Source: an uncultured Anaerocolumna sp. (lineage in GTDB: Bacteria > Bacillota > Clostridia > Lachnospirales > Lachnospiraceae). From it: a stretch of 9,851 nucleotides of DNA. The stretch spans positions 1-9,851 of the forward strand of contig CALDJN010000162.1 in the NCBI GenBank assembly GCA_937901695.1. Reading direction: 5' to 3'. The notes under the pieces are model-generated. The model searched no databases. It was not told where the DNA came from and saw nothing but the letters and a program-made list of their open reading frames with translations. This document shows positions 1 to 7,251 of this stretch, piece after piece (the stretch's first letter is position 1; each line of letters begins with the position of its first letter). The position numbers were made by a program, and so were the translations under genes.

Positions 1-16
1 TAATAACAATAGCGAT

Positions 17-1273
17 TTAGCGTCTTTTTAGTTCTTCTTTTAATGATTGTATATCAATGGTTTCTCCAGTGACTCTTGCCTGCTCAGCTGCATATGCCAT
101 AATGTGGCTTTCTACGGATCTGTCCACGGAAGACCTGCTATCCTCGCTCTTTGTCTCCAGCATATCTAAGAAATCCTCCATCAATCCGGTATCTCCGCCT
201 CCATGTCCACCCTCTACGGATCCTGGATGAATGACTCTTTGTTCATAACCATCTACTCCATTGGAAGCAAAATGTGTTACTTCAATAACATTTAAACCAT
301 CATCTCCTCTTATTTCTCCGTTCTCACACATTATTTTAATGGTCCGGCACATTCTATTGGTAAAACCACTTAGATTAAAGCTGACGGTTACACCATTTTC
401 AAATTCAATAAGAGATACCTGGTTATCACATACATCGTTATCGCAGCGATATACACAGCGTCCGTAAGGACTTGTTTCTAATGCCTTTAGTAAGCCTTCT
501 TTTGTCTGATCCTCACTAACCACAGTAGCCGGCCACTGTCCTCTTACTGGCAGATAAGCTTTTTTGGCATCAAATCTACATTCACCGGCAGCTTTACAGG
601 TTAAGCATCTATCTGAACTATTTCTTGGTGCATTTTCTTCTTTGAAATAAGTTAAGTCACCATAAGATGAAATCCGTTTTGCATTGCTATTTACTAACCA
701 GGTTAAAATATCCATGTCATGACATGATTTTTGCATAATCAAAGGACTGGCTAAGTCACTTCTTCTCCAATTTCCCCTTACAAAAGAATGGGCAATATGG
801 TAGTTACCGATATTTTCATTGTGTTGAATAGTAATCACTTTACCAAGTTCATTGCTGTCTATTATCCTCTTTAGTTCTGCAAAAAAGTTGGTGTAACGAA
901 GAACATGACAAACAATAACATGGCATTTCTTTTCATGGGCTTTTTCCTGTATTTTTACACATTCCAGAGGACTTGGAGAAATCGGTTTTTCTAAAAGAAT
1001 ATCATATCCTAGTTCTAACCCTGCCATAGATTGTTTGTAGTGATCTCTATCCATAGATGCAATAATAATGGCATCACATATTTTACCTAACTGATAAAAG
1101 TCTTCAACCGTTTTAAATTGTTTATCTAAGGGTATATTGAATTTTTCTGCTGCCATCTTTCTTCTTTTATCATCAGGTTCCACTACTGCTACAATGTCCC
1201 CTCTTTTACTGTTATAGGCATACTCTGCATATATCATGCCTCTTTGTCCTGCTCCAATTAATCCTAATTTCAC
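17..1273 (-). CDS. Gfo/Idh/MocA-family NAD(P)-dependent oxidoreductase with cysteine-rich insert
   Basis: A 418-aa cytoplasmic dehydrogenase, probably acting on a sugar, sugar acid or cyclitol hydroxyl. The N-terminus has the Rossmann dinucleotide motif GAGQRG (residues 7-12). The family's EKP motif is at 95-97 and the catalytic-type segment KSCHDMD at 182-188, with His185 as the likely catalytic residue. A central insert carries Cys223, 226 and 232, followed by Cys273, 277 and 282 in CVYRCDND. I know this cysteine-rich pattern from a subfamily of Gfo/Idh proteins; its metal or redox role is not established here. The start codon is GTG, supported by AGGAGG at 1282-1287, 8 nt upstream. It is the last operon gene in the window, 98 nt after the transporter gene; that gap holds only weak short hairpins and no convincing promoter. 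The stop is 16 bp from the window edge. Family certain, substrate unknown. Confidence 0.93.
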   Translation of the reverse strand: MKLGLIGAGQRGMIYAEYAYNSKRGDIVAVVEPDDKRRKMAAEKFNIPLDKQFKTVEDFYQLGKICDAIIIASMDRDHYKQSMAGLELGYDILLEKPISPSPLECVKIQEKAHEKKCHVIVCHVLRYTNFFAELKRIIDSNELGKVITIQHNENIGNYHIAHSFVRGNWRRSDLASPLIMQKSCHDMDILTWLVNSNAKRISSYGDLTYFKEENAPRNSSDRCLTCKAAGECRFDAKKAYLPVRGQWPATVVSEDQTKEGLLKALETSPYGRCVYRCDNDVCDNQVSLIEFENGVTVSFNLSGFTNRMCRTIKIMCENGEIRGDDGLNVIEVTHFASNGVDGYEQRVIHPGSVEGGHGGGDTGLMEDFLDMLETKSEDSRSSVDRSVESHIMAYAAEQARVTGETIDIQSLKEELKRR

Positions 1274-1371
1274 GCTTATTTCCTCCTGGTTTAATAAATT
1301 TTATGATTAGACGTCAAAATACATTGACATTCATCTTGCAACCTACCTTGGACTTTGACAGTCTCATCATT

Positions 1372-2676
1372 TTATTTCTTTATCTTAATGCTTCCTAAAG
1401 CTACGAATAATAAAAGACTTGTAATTAAAAATAACATTTGTATACTGCCTAAAGAAATTACTTTCCACTCTATTTTAAGGTTTTTCAGCAATTGGGAAGC
1501 AAATGCTCCGGAAATTCCTCCAAAGAATCCGGTAACATAGGCAATTGACTGGGTTACACCTAAATATGTAGTTTTACTGCTTTCTGGGCTATGAATATAT
1601 TGTATATTGGTAGCTGCCATATTAAATGCTCCATTACTTCCTGTTAACAAAATTTGAAACATAGGAACTAATACAAAAGCATTATTCGCTGTTACTAAAG
1701 ACCAGCCCATATAGCAAAATGCAATAATAATTCCACTTGCCTTTAATAAAAAATTCCATGAGGTTCTATCTGCTAAATTACCCCACAAGTAAATAGATAC
1801 CATTCCAAATATATTCGCCAAGATTCCTGATACTGAAATAAAGGAGTAACTTAATTCAAGAGAATTAACCATATATATAGGAATAAATGTAACTGAAAAT
1901 TGAACTGCAAAATACCAAATACTTAAAAATAAAATAACTTTACGAAAATATTCATCTTTTAACGGCTTACTAATCATTTGAATTAAAGAAGTATTATATA
2001 TCTGCTGTATTCTTATTGGCTCTCTTATACTGGATATAAGTATAAAATCTAGTATAGACATTACTAATGCAATGAGGAAAATAATTGTAAACCCTACTAA
2101 ATACTTATTATTTATCTTATAATAATCTAACATACGTCCAATAATTAACGAAACCAATGCAACTCCAAACATTGACGTAATATCTTTGATTGCAAGGAAC
2201 TTACCTCTCCCGTTAATAGGGGTTATGCTCATATTCCAGTTACTAAGCCCTGGTGTAACAAAGCCTGCAGCCAAATATGCAAAAGAATAAATCATCATAA
2301 TTACTATAAGTCGCCATACTTTTTCGTGTAATATGTAAGGTACAAAGATGATGGTTCCCACGGAAAAACGGAATAGAAAGCAGGAAATGCAAATTAACAG
2401 TTTTCTATGTTTTAATCTTTCAAAAATATAAGGGGAAAACATCTGTAATATACATCCTAGCTGTGGGATTGCACCTATTATGGCTATATACCTTTCAGAT
2501 GCTCCTAAATAACTTAAATAACCGACTAAAAAAGTTCCCGTTGTTAGTAAGTTAATAATATTAGCCGTTAAGCCAGAAAGAATTAACTTTTTTTGCCCAC
2601 TTTTATATTCCTGCTCTGTTAGTTCATTATCGTTAAAATATATTTGTTTCACTAATTGTTTTAATTTAATTAACAT
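1372..2676 (-). CDS. MFS transporter (probable sugar/glycoside importer)
   Basis: A 434-aa integral membrane protein of the major facilitator superfamily with about 12 hydrophobic segments, a normal length for the family. MFS motif-A-like loops are visible between helices 2 and 3 (PYIFERLKHRK) and between helices 8 and 9 (WGNLADR). I place the start at the ATG at 2676, because AAAAGG lies 6 nt upstream and the protein then begins with a short cytoplasmic tail (MLIKLKQLVKQ) as expected. An in-frame ATG further upstream at 2793 would add 39 residues made of the tandem-repeat sequence, and I reject it. It is the only transporter in the cluster; no ABC or PTS genes are visible. The two glycosidase-like proteins lack signal peptides, so it probably imports an intact small glycoside. 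Substrate and direction are inferred from context only. Confidence 0.88.
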   Translation of the reverse strand: MLIKLKQLVKQIYFNDNELTEQEYKSGQKKLILSGLTANIINLLTTGTFLVGYLSYLGASERYIAIIGAIPQLGCILQMFSPYIFERLKHRKLLICISCFLFRFSVGTIIFVPYILHEKVWRLIVIMMIYSFAYLAAGFVTPGLSNWNMSITPINGRGKFLAIKDITSMFGVALVSLIIGRMLDYYKINNKYLVGFTIIFLIALVMSILDFILISSIREPIRIQQIYNTSLIQMISKPLKDEYFRKVILFLSIWYFAVQFSVTFIPIYMVNSLELSYSFISVSGILANIFGMVSIYLWGNLADRTSWNFLLKASGIIIAFCYMGWSLVTANNAFVLVPMFQILLTGSNGAFNMAATNIQYIHSPESSKTTYLGVTQSIAYVTGFFGGISGAFASQLLKNLKIEWKVISLGSIQMLFLITSLLLFVALGSIKIKK

Positions 2677-2695
2677 AAATATCCTTTTTATTTTC

Positions 2696-2966
2696 TGTTG
2701 CTTTGTATTATTCTTCTTCCGGAATTGTCCATTAATCCTGATTCTGTTAGTACGCTGCTGCTTTATTATTATTACTCTTCCGGAATTGCCCATTAATCCT
2801 GATTCTTTTTGCGACCTGTGGCTTTATGTTATTACTCTTCCAAAATTGTCCATTAATCCCAACTCTGTTAATTCTCTGCGGATTTACTGGTATTACTCCT
2901 CCAAAACTGTCCATTAATCCTGATTCTGTTAGCACCCTGCTGCTTTACTGCTATTACTCTTCTTCC
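2696..2966 (-). repeat. Tandem 60/61-bp repeat (about 4.4 copies) between operon genes
   Basis: Aligning on the element GGATTAATGG (minus strand) gives copies at 2729-2738, 2790-2799, 2850-2859 and 2911-2920, so the period is 61, 60, 61 bp. The GGAAGAGTAATA-type element recurs near 2710, 2771, 2831, 2892 and 2953. The outermost copy overlaps the 3' end of the 371-aa gene, including its Glu-Glu-stop codons; the innermost partial copy runs into the ribosome binding site of the MFS gene. The units differ at scattered positions, mostly substitutions, so the array is not brand new. A period that is not a multiple of three, plus stop codons, argues against a coding role. It fills the 277-nt gap, whereas the neighbouring gaps upstream are 4 to 16 nt. 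Each junction can carry the palindrome TTCCGGAA. Confidence 0.9.
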
Positions 2967-4069
2967 GGTGCTTGAGGGTCCTCTAGAGGATAATAGCCTT
3001 CGGGATAATAGGTATCCCAAATATTAAAAAGCTCATCTCGCTTCTTATTATCGATACAAACCGTTCCAATCTCGCAAAATCCATTCGCCCTAACATTTTC
3101 ATTATTAAGATAAATGGGTGTATTATCTAGTAAAAAAAGTCCTACAGAAAGTGTATAAATCCCCGGTTCAATACCTAGTAATTGAATAATTTCATTATGA
3201 GTAATATCGCCGATTGACCATGATTCTGTGTTAGCTTTCATTGCCAATTCATAAGAAGAATTCTTTTGGCTAAACTGTTGCAATTCCTTGGGTTTTATTT
3301 GTAATTTTACTACAAACCGCTGATATATTCTTGCAGTTCCATTATTCACAAACCAAAGCCTAAGTGGTAATGCTCCCTTACTTGAAACTGTCTCTGGATA
3401 AGTAACCCTTCTTAAAGTTATGTTATATCCCAAATCCAATTGCTTATTTGTCAGTCCCCCATGCCATCTATATACTTCCCTGCTTATATTAGGTCCACAG
3501 GCATCATCTGTAATATGTACTAACACTGGATTCCTTTTCCACAAGTGTTGAAGACCCTGATTTGCCAACTCCTCACAACAATCTATCCAATTCTCTTCGC
3601 TGCACTTTACCAAAAGCCCAAATTCACGATTATTATTTTTTAAATATTCTATGAAAGCCTTATTCTCTATATTGGTAAAAATCCTGGTTTGATCGAAAGA
3701 ATCTATATACGCATCCCATTCTGCCCTGCTATTATTTATTGTTGATATAATAACCCCAACCAGCCTGCTGTCTCCTCCAATAAAGCTTCCAACCCTTCTT
3801 ATAAGAGCTGCAAAGTAATCTGATTCATGGTTATTTACCCATGTGGGAATATCCGGGATTATCACGAGAATTGGATTCTTTACCTTTTCCATTTCTCTAA
3901 TAATTACCTCTAAATTAAATGCACCCGGACTTGGTTCTAAGGAAGTCCATGGAAGTTTTATATAATGAATCTGGCCCATTCCAAAATTAGATGGTGTCTT
4001 ACTTTCTGGCTTAAGACGGATTATTTTCGTTTTATACTTCTCGTAATTCTCAAGCGAATAAATACCCAT
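2954..4069 (-). CDS. Degenerate, shortened paralogue of the DUF4832-type glycosidase-like protein
   Basis: A 371-aa cytoplasmic protein that I align by eye with the 444-aa protein two genes upstream. WTSLEPSPGAFN (41-52) matches WNQIEHEKGFYD, and NNGTARIYQRFVVKLQI (242-258) matches the C-terminal beta-domain stretch around NVGVAPIYNPYTLVVRL. Both therefore have a TIM-barrel-like part followed by a DUF4832-type beta-sandwich. The barrel is compacted. Glu117 in RAEW may correspond to the acid/base Glu174 of the paralogue, but the position of its second glutamate (PVLFE) reads PVLVH here, so the putative nucleophile appears lost. It may be a non-catalytic binding or regulatory partner, or a divergent enzyme. 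The start is ATG with AGGAGG overlapping the stop of the upstream gene (8-nt gap), indicating translational coupling. Its stop lies inside the first copy of the tandem repeat. Homology good, function unknown. Confidence 0.8.
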   Translation of the reverse strand: MGIYSLENYEKYKTKIIRLKPESKTPSNFGMGQIHYIKLPWTSLEPSPGAFNLEVIIREMEKVKNPILVIIPDIPTWVNNHESDYFAALIRRVGSFIGGDSRLVGVIISTINNSRAEWDAYIDSFDQTRIFTNIENKAFIEYLKNNNREFGLLVKCSEENWIDCCEELANQGLQHLWKRNPVLVHITDDACGPNISREVYRWHGGLTNKQLDLGYNITLRRVTYPETVSSKGALPLRLWFVNNGTARIYQRFVVKLQIKPKELQQFSQKNSSYELAMKANTESWSIGDITHNEIIQLLGIEPGIYTLSVGLFLLDNTPIYLNNENVRANGFCEIGTVCIDNKKRDELFNIWDTYYPEGYYPLEDPQAPEEE

Positions 4070-4077
4070 TTTCCCTC

Positions 4078-5364
4078 CTATTGTAAATGACTATCTACTA
4101 TTTTTTTGAAATGTTCCATATCTTCATTGGTTATATATGGCATACTTCCTATTTTATCAACATCTTCTTTCATAACTATCATGCTTAAAGTATTAAATCG
4201 TTTTCCACTTTTCATATATTCTGCTGCTGCTTTTTGTAATGATGTCTTTAATGGAATATTGCCCGGATCTGATTTCCAATCTCCAAAGGCTTCATACCGA
4301 AGCATACTGTCGCCTTCCAATATAGGGTAATTATAAAATTGTCTTTGTACCTGAACAATATTGCTGTTTTCATTCAATATTAATGACAGCCTGGTATCGT
4401 ATAACCAGCTTTCACTCCAAAATCCTTTAATGGGCAATTCGGGAAAATACTTTTGATAAAAATCAATGGCAATTTTCATTGAGTTTTTTACTCTTTCCGG
4501 AGTGTAACCAGGTCCTGAAGGAATATGGAAGGCTAATAGAGTATCTCCCTTTTCAAGTGCTATATCCCATTCCTTTTTCATAATTGTAGTTGTTTCCTTT
4601 TCTACAAATCCCATTGGATTAACTCTATTTGCAGTAATAGTGTCCTCATTTTCATTCCATACAGAAGTAAATTTACCGGACTTATCAAATACATCGTTAA
4701 TACCATCTCGTTGCCCATCCCTGCGGAATTCTTCCCCAGCATGTCTTAAAGCAATGACTTTGTTAGTTTTTTTGTTGCGAAACATAGTAAAGTCATCTTC
4801 AAAGCGGTATGGAATAAAGAAGAATCGATCCAGTAAGAAAATAGAACAAGTATAAAAATTCATATCCCATGGAAAATCACTTACTTTCGTATCATTGTTC
4901 TTTACTAATTTCTCTAATTGATTTTTTATAGGCTGGTGAGGAATTTTTTCATAATACTCTTTAGGTATTCCTCTGCTTTCCATTAACTTCATGGAAGGTA
5001 TTACACAGGAAAGTAACAATAAAAAAGAGTATAAGTCGCCATGTTTTTTCATACAGCCAGGAGTAAGATTGGTATAAAAATCTTCATCACAACGATTCCT
5101 TGCAGAACACATATCATCTATTAAGAACTTAGTGAAATAAAATAGTACAGAATCCTTTTCTATTTCCTCCAAAGCAGATAACAAAAGCTCTTTTTTATCC
5201 TTTGGAATATGATACTGTTCAAATATTCCGTATAAAAAATCACGATTTATTAAATTCTCACTATGATCCGGTTCGTATGTATCATACTTTTCTTCAATTC
5301 CTACTGGTAGTTGATCAAACCCACAATAATCAATACAATCCTTATAATTTAATTTTAAATTCAT
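4078..5364 (-). CDS. Acyltransferase-like protein (NAT_N plus GNAT_C domain type)
   Basis: A 428-aa soluble protein that I recognise by its C-terminal pattern. HIPSGPGYTPE (280-290), then helix SMKIAIDFYQKYFPE (295-309), then SESWLYDTRLSLIL (317-330), SNIVQVQRQF (334-343) and RYEAFGD (356-362) fit the family described as acyltransferase-domain proteins with an N-terminal NAT_N-like and a C-terminal GNAT-like (GNAT_C) domain. The N-terminal half is mostly helical, with no signal peptide or membrane segment. No biochemical reaction is firmly known to me for this family, so transfer of an acyl group from a CoA donor to a sugar or amine is only a family-level expectation. It sits between two paralogous glycosidase-like genes, 4 nt after the first; its AAAGGA Shine-Dalgarno lies across the end of that gene. 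Family call fairly sure, role open. Confidence 0.75.
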   Translation of the reverse strand: MNLKLNYKDCIDYCGFDQLPVGIEEKYDTYEPDHSENLINRDFLYGIFEQYHIPKDKKELLLSALEEIEKDSVLFYFTKFLIDDMCSARNRCDEDFYTNLTPGCMKKHGDLYSFLLLLSCVIPSMKLMESRGIPKEYYEKIPHQPIKNQLEKLVKNNDTKVSDFPWDMNFYTCSIFLLDRFFFIPYRFEDDFTMFRNKKTNKVIALRHAGEEFRRDGQRDGINDVFDKSGKFTSVWNENEDTITANRVNPMGFVEKETTTIMKKEWDIALEKGDTLLAFHIPSGPGYTPERVKNSMKIAIDFYQKYFPELPIKGFWSESWLYDTRLSLILNENSNIVQVQRQFYNYPILEGDSMLRYEAFGDWKSDPGNIPLKTSLQKAAAEYMKSGKRFNTLSMIVMKEDVDKIGSMPYITNEDMEHFKKIVDSHLQ

Positions 5365-5368
5365 AGCA

Positions 5369-6703
5369 CTATTTCCTTTCTATTAAGATTTTACCCATTG
5401 GGTAATAACCATTTTCTTCACCTGCAATGGCAAGTTTTATATTTCCAATTTCTTTAACTCCAGTCTCAATTCCGATTTCCAGGTTATAGGTACCTTCTAT
5501 TATAGAATCCGGAATTAGAAAACCTTCTTTCCAGAGAATATCCATATCCGGCAGCCACCCACGAATATCTTCCCTGCTTTTAAATGTATGTATTCTATCT
5601 TCGCCAACCAGTCTGACTACAAGTGTATATGGATTATAAATTGGAGCAACACCTACATTAGCCCATAGGCCTTTGATATTTAGAAACTGGCCTTGCTTTA
5701 CCAGGCTATCATAGGTAAACTTTCTAAGTTCAAAGCGATATCCCATTTTCTTAATCCAGCCCATCACTTTATCTTTCCAGGGTTCCGGCACTGTAGTCCC
5801 TTTGCTATTAAATGAAGATATGTGCCATTTTAATGATTCCCTAATAATATAATCAATATCCCAGCCCTGATGGTACCAATCATTCATATGCCAGCATGCT
5901 TCAAATAGAACAGGTGCCTTTTCCCATGCAGACTCCATATTAAAATTTTGTATATTTTCTGGATAAAAATCCAACATATGAGACCACTTTTCTCCATGGA
6001 ATCCACCCATATCCCCTAAACAATCTACTCGAAATCCAACATTTGCTTTACGATTCCTAATAATCTTAAGGGACAAAGGATCATGTAAAAGTGCTTGAAG
6101 AGGTGTAATCTTAAATCCATCTAAGTAGGCATCCGTTACACTTTTAATTGCCTCTTCCTTTAAAAACTCTGTTCCTCCTCCTTCTCCCCATGCTCCGATG
6201 ATTGTCATATCTATAGAACTGATAATGGGATTCCCATCAAAATGTTTTGCAAATTCTTTTACAAGATTACTCCAGTACTCTATGTAAGGTGTGGTATTAG
6301 GATCCACCCTCCAAAAAGGGAACTCTGGTTCATCCGGGCACTCTCTTCTAAACCATCTGGGTATATCCTCTTCTTCGCTTAAGGCATAAGGAGAACACCG
6401 AACCACTGCTGTACATCCTAATGATTTTGCATATTCTAATTTATCCTCTAATACCCTCCAATCATAGAAGCCTTTTTCATGCTCTATTTGATTCCATCTG
6501 ACGCTGCAGAAATATACTTTACTATCCGGATGGTTAAATGTTTTACCATCTTCCGTAAATTTATATTTTCCTACTTCATTACCCCGGTTGTCATATACTT
6601 TTTCAATATCCCCCATTAATCCAGGTGCAGCTATAAAGCCAATACCAGGATTGGTGATTACTGAATCAATGATAGCCGGATAAACTGTAACTTGCTTATT
6701 CAT
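5369..6703 (-). CDS. DUF4832-type TIM-barrel protein, glycoside-hydrolase-like
   Basis: A 444-aa cytoplasmic protein (no signal peptide). The N-terminal three quarters look like a (beta/alpha)8 barrel of clan GH-A character: RWNQIEHEKGFYDW (69-82) is the usual early strand motif, IIGAWGEGG (168-176) offers Glu174 as acid/base, and APVLFEACW (263-271) offers Glu268 as nucleophile, 94 residues later. The C-terminal part, from about 320 (GYRFELRKFTYDSL), is the DUF4832-type beta-sandwich. A retaining glycosidase acting on an imported small glycoside is the natural inference, but no member's substrate is known to me. It is the second gene of the operon, 16 nt after the 69-aa gene; its ribosome site is a GGTGAG/AGAAGG stretch before ATG. 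The degenerate paralogue two genes on suggests duplication within the cluster. Confidence 0.82.
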   Translation of the reverse strand: MNKQVTVYPAIIDSVITNPGIGFIAAPGLMGDIEKVYDNRGNEVGKYKFTEDGKTFNHPDSKVYFCSVRWNQIEHEKGFYDWRVLEDKLEYAKSLGCTAVVRCSPYALSEEEDIPRWFRRECPDEPEFPFWRVDPNTTPYIEYWSNLVKEFAKHFDGNPIISSIDMTIIGAWGEGGGTEFLKEEAIKSVTDAYLDGFKITPLQALLHDPLSLKIIRNRKANVGFRVDCLGDMGGFHGEKWSHMLDFYPENIQNFNMESAWEKAPVLFEACWHMNDWYHQGWDIDYIIRESLKWHISSFNSKGTTVPEPWKDKVMGWIKKMGYRFELRKFTYDSLVKQGQFLNIKGLWANVGVAPIYNPYTLVVRLVGEDRIHTFKSREDIRGWLPDMDILWKEGFLIPDSIIEGTYNLEIGIETGVKEIGNIKLAIAGEENGYYPMGKILIERK

Positions 6704-6719
6704 AACCTTCTCACCCCTA

Positions 6720-6929
6720 TTATAAGTAATTTATTTTAAACAGATTGCATCCTGAACTTTTATAATATTCCGATAATTCTATTAGCTTAGTTTTACTACA
6801 ACTCATAACTGAAGCCAGACAATCATAACACCGTATGGTGCCAAGTTGCTTACCAAGAACTTTCACATTCATAGCAACTTCATCGTTTGTCACCTTTTTG
6901 CTGCAAATAACACAATGAACCTCTTTCAT
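6720..6929 (-). CDS. Small four-cysteine (zinc-ribbon-like) protein, function unknown
   Basis: A 69-aa protein with two CxxC pairs 25 residues apart (Cys6/Cys9 in HCVIC and Cys34/Cys37 in CYDC), a spacing typical of a structural zinc site; Cys44 and Cys61 are additional. The C-terminal third (about 45-64) is predicted helical. I recognise the general look of short Clostridia proteins beginning KEVHCVIC but know no function. It is the first gene of the operon and directly follows the long structured leader. AAAGGA lies 6 nt before the ATG. Possible roles include an RNA- or protein-binding adaptor, or a metal-binding accessory to the cluster enzymes; none is supported beyond position. The open frame, ribosome site and cysteine pattern make a real gene likely. 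Confidence 0.8.
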   Translation of the reverse strand: MKEVHCVICSKKVTNDEVAMNVKVLGKQLGTIRCYDCLASVMSCSKTKLIELSEYYKSSGCNLFKINYL

Positions 6930-6934
6930 GAATT

Positions 6935-6940
6935 TCCTTT
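6935..6940 (-). promoter_or_regulatory. Shine-Dalgarno of the first operon gene, potentially sequestered
   Basis: AAAGGA, 6 nt before the ATG at 6929. Its AAAGG (6940-6936) can pair with CCTTT (6957-6953). The same CCCTT (6958-6954) can instead pair with AAGGG at 6969-6965, freeing the site. The pairings are read directly; a switching role is inferred. Confidence 0.5.
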
Positions 6941-6960
6941 CTTACAATTATCAAAGGGAT

Positions 6961-7160
6961 ATCCCCCTTCTTGCCGGCAAGTTTATCCGCTTAAGCTGCT
7001 TCCTCATAACCTCATTGCCACTAGTTGACATCTCAGCAGGAACTCGAAATCTTACTGAAACAAGCAAGTCCGCCCCCTGTCTGCAAAGTAGGGTTGCCCC
7101 TGCATACGAAAGTTGGAGTTGCCCAGCTTGCGGAAACAGTGGACTTCCTTGATGAGGTTA
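6961..7160 (-). ncRNA. Structured 5' leader RNA of the operon, class not recognised
   Basis: The stretch is about 50% GC while flanking DNA is strongly AT-rich. It has no credible reading frame and lies between the operon promoter and the first gene. On the minus strand it folds as follows. P1: 7160-7152 with 7015-7007, nine pairs. P2: 7151-7141 with 7071-7061, ten pairs and one G-G mismatch. P3: 7060-7055 with 7036-7031, six pairs with one wobble. P4: 7030-7027 with 7019-7016, four pairs with one wobble and a 7-nt loop. These abut exactly, giving a four-way junction without linker nucleotides. Inside P2 a further helix (7139-7134 with 7082-7077) encloses two GGGCAAC motifs; the one at 7100-7091 is a GGG-GCAA-CCC hairpin. 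Downstream lie a CTTG-CCGG-CAAG hairpin (6981-6970) and the ribosome-site hairpin. I see no B12, T-box, lysine, purine or THF signature. It could be a riboswitch, a protein-binding leader or a processed ncRNA. Confidence 0.65.
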
Positions 7161-7187
7161 AATTGTACATATTTTTAAAAATAGCTC

Positions 7188-7229
7188 ATTTACGTATTCA
7201 AATTTATGTCTTACGTTATTTTGTTACGT
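7188..7229 (-). promoter_or_regulatory. Candidate LacI-family operator cluster downstream of the operon start site
   Basis: Three copies of ACGTAA (minus strand) at 7195-7190, 7216-7211 and 7229-7224. They lie 16 to 55 nt after the predicted operon start near 7245. The first sits in ATTTACGTAT (plus strand 7188-7197), whose exact inverse recurs at 7383-7392 at the regulator's start site. A central CpG in a near-palindrome is typical of LacI-family operators. Assignment to the neighbouring regulator is inferred. Confidence 0.5.
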
Positions 7230-7251
7230 TTGTTTACTAAAATTTATTGTT

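Noticed and set aside
715..726. 12-bp palindrome ATGTCATGACAT
   Set aside because: It lies within codons for the conserved CHDMD motif of the oxidoreductase, so it is explained by coding; no promoter or second site nearby.
1274..1371. Possible promoter or terminator between the transporter and oxidoreductase genes
   Set aside because: A 5-bp hairpin (1313-1317 with 1324-1328) and a TTGACG exist on the minus strand, but there is no T-run and no -10 at standard spacing; read-through from the operon is simpler.
2677..2793. Longer N-terminus for the MFS transporter starting at 2793
   Set aside because: The extra 39 residues are translated repeat sequence; the ATG at 2676 has AAAAGG at proper distance and gives a normal transporter N-terminus.
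2747..2935. A 62-aa leftward open frame through the tandem repeat
   Set aside because: It consists entirely of repeat units; the 61-bp period shifts frame between units, it has no convincing ribosome site, and it overlaps the MFS leader. Chance reading of a repeat.
6928..7240. Several rightward open frames of 60 to 74 aa in the control region
   Set aside because: They overlap the structured leader, lack ribosome sites and show no recognisable protein features.
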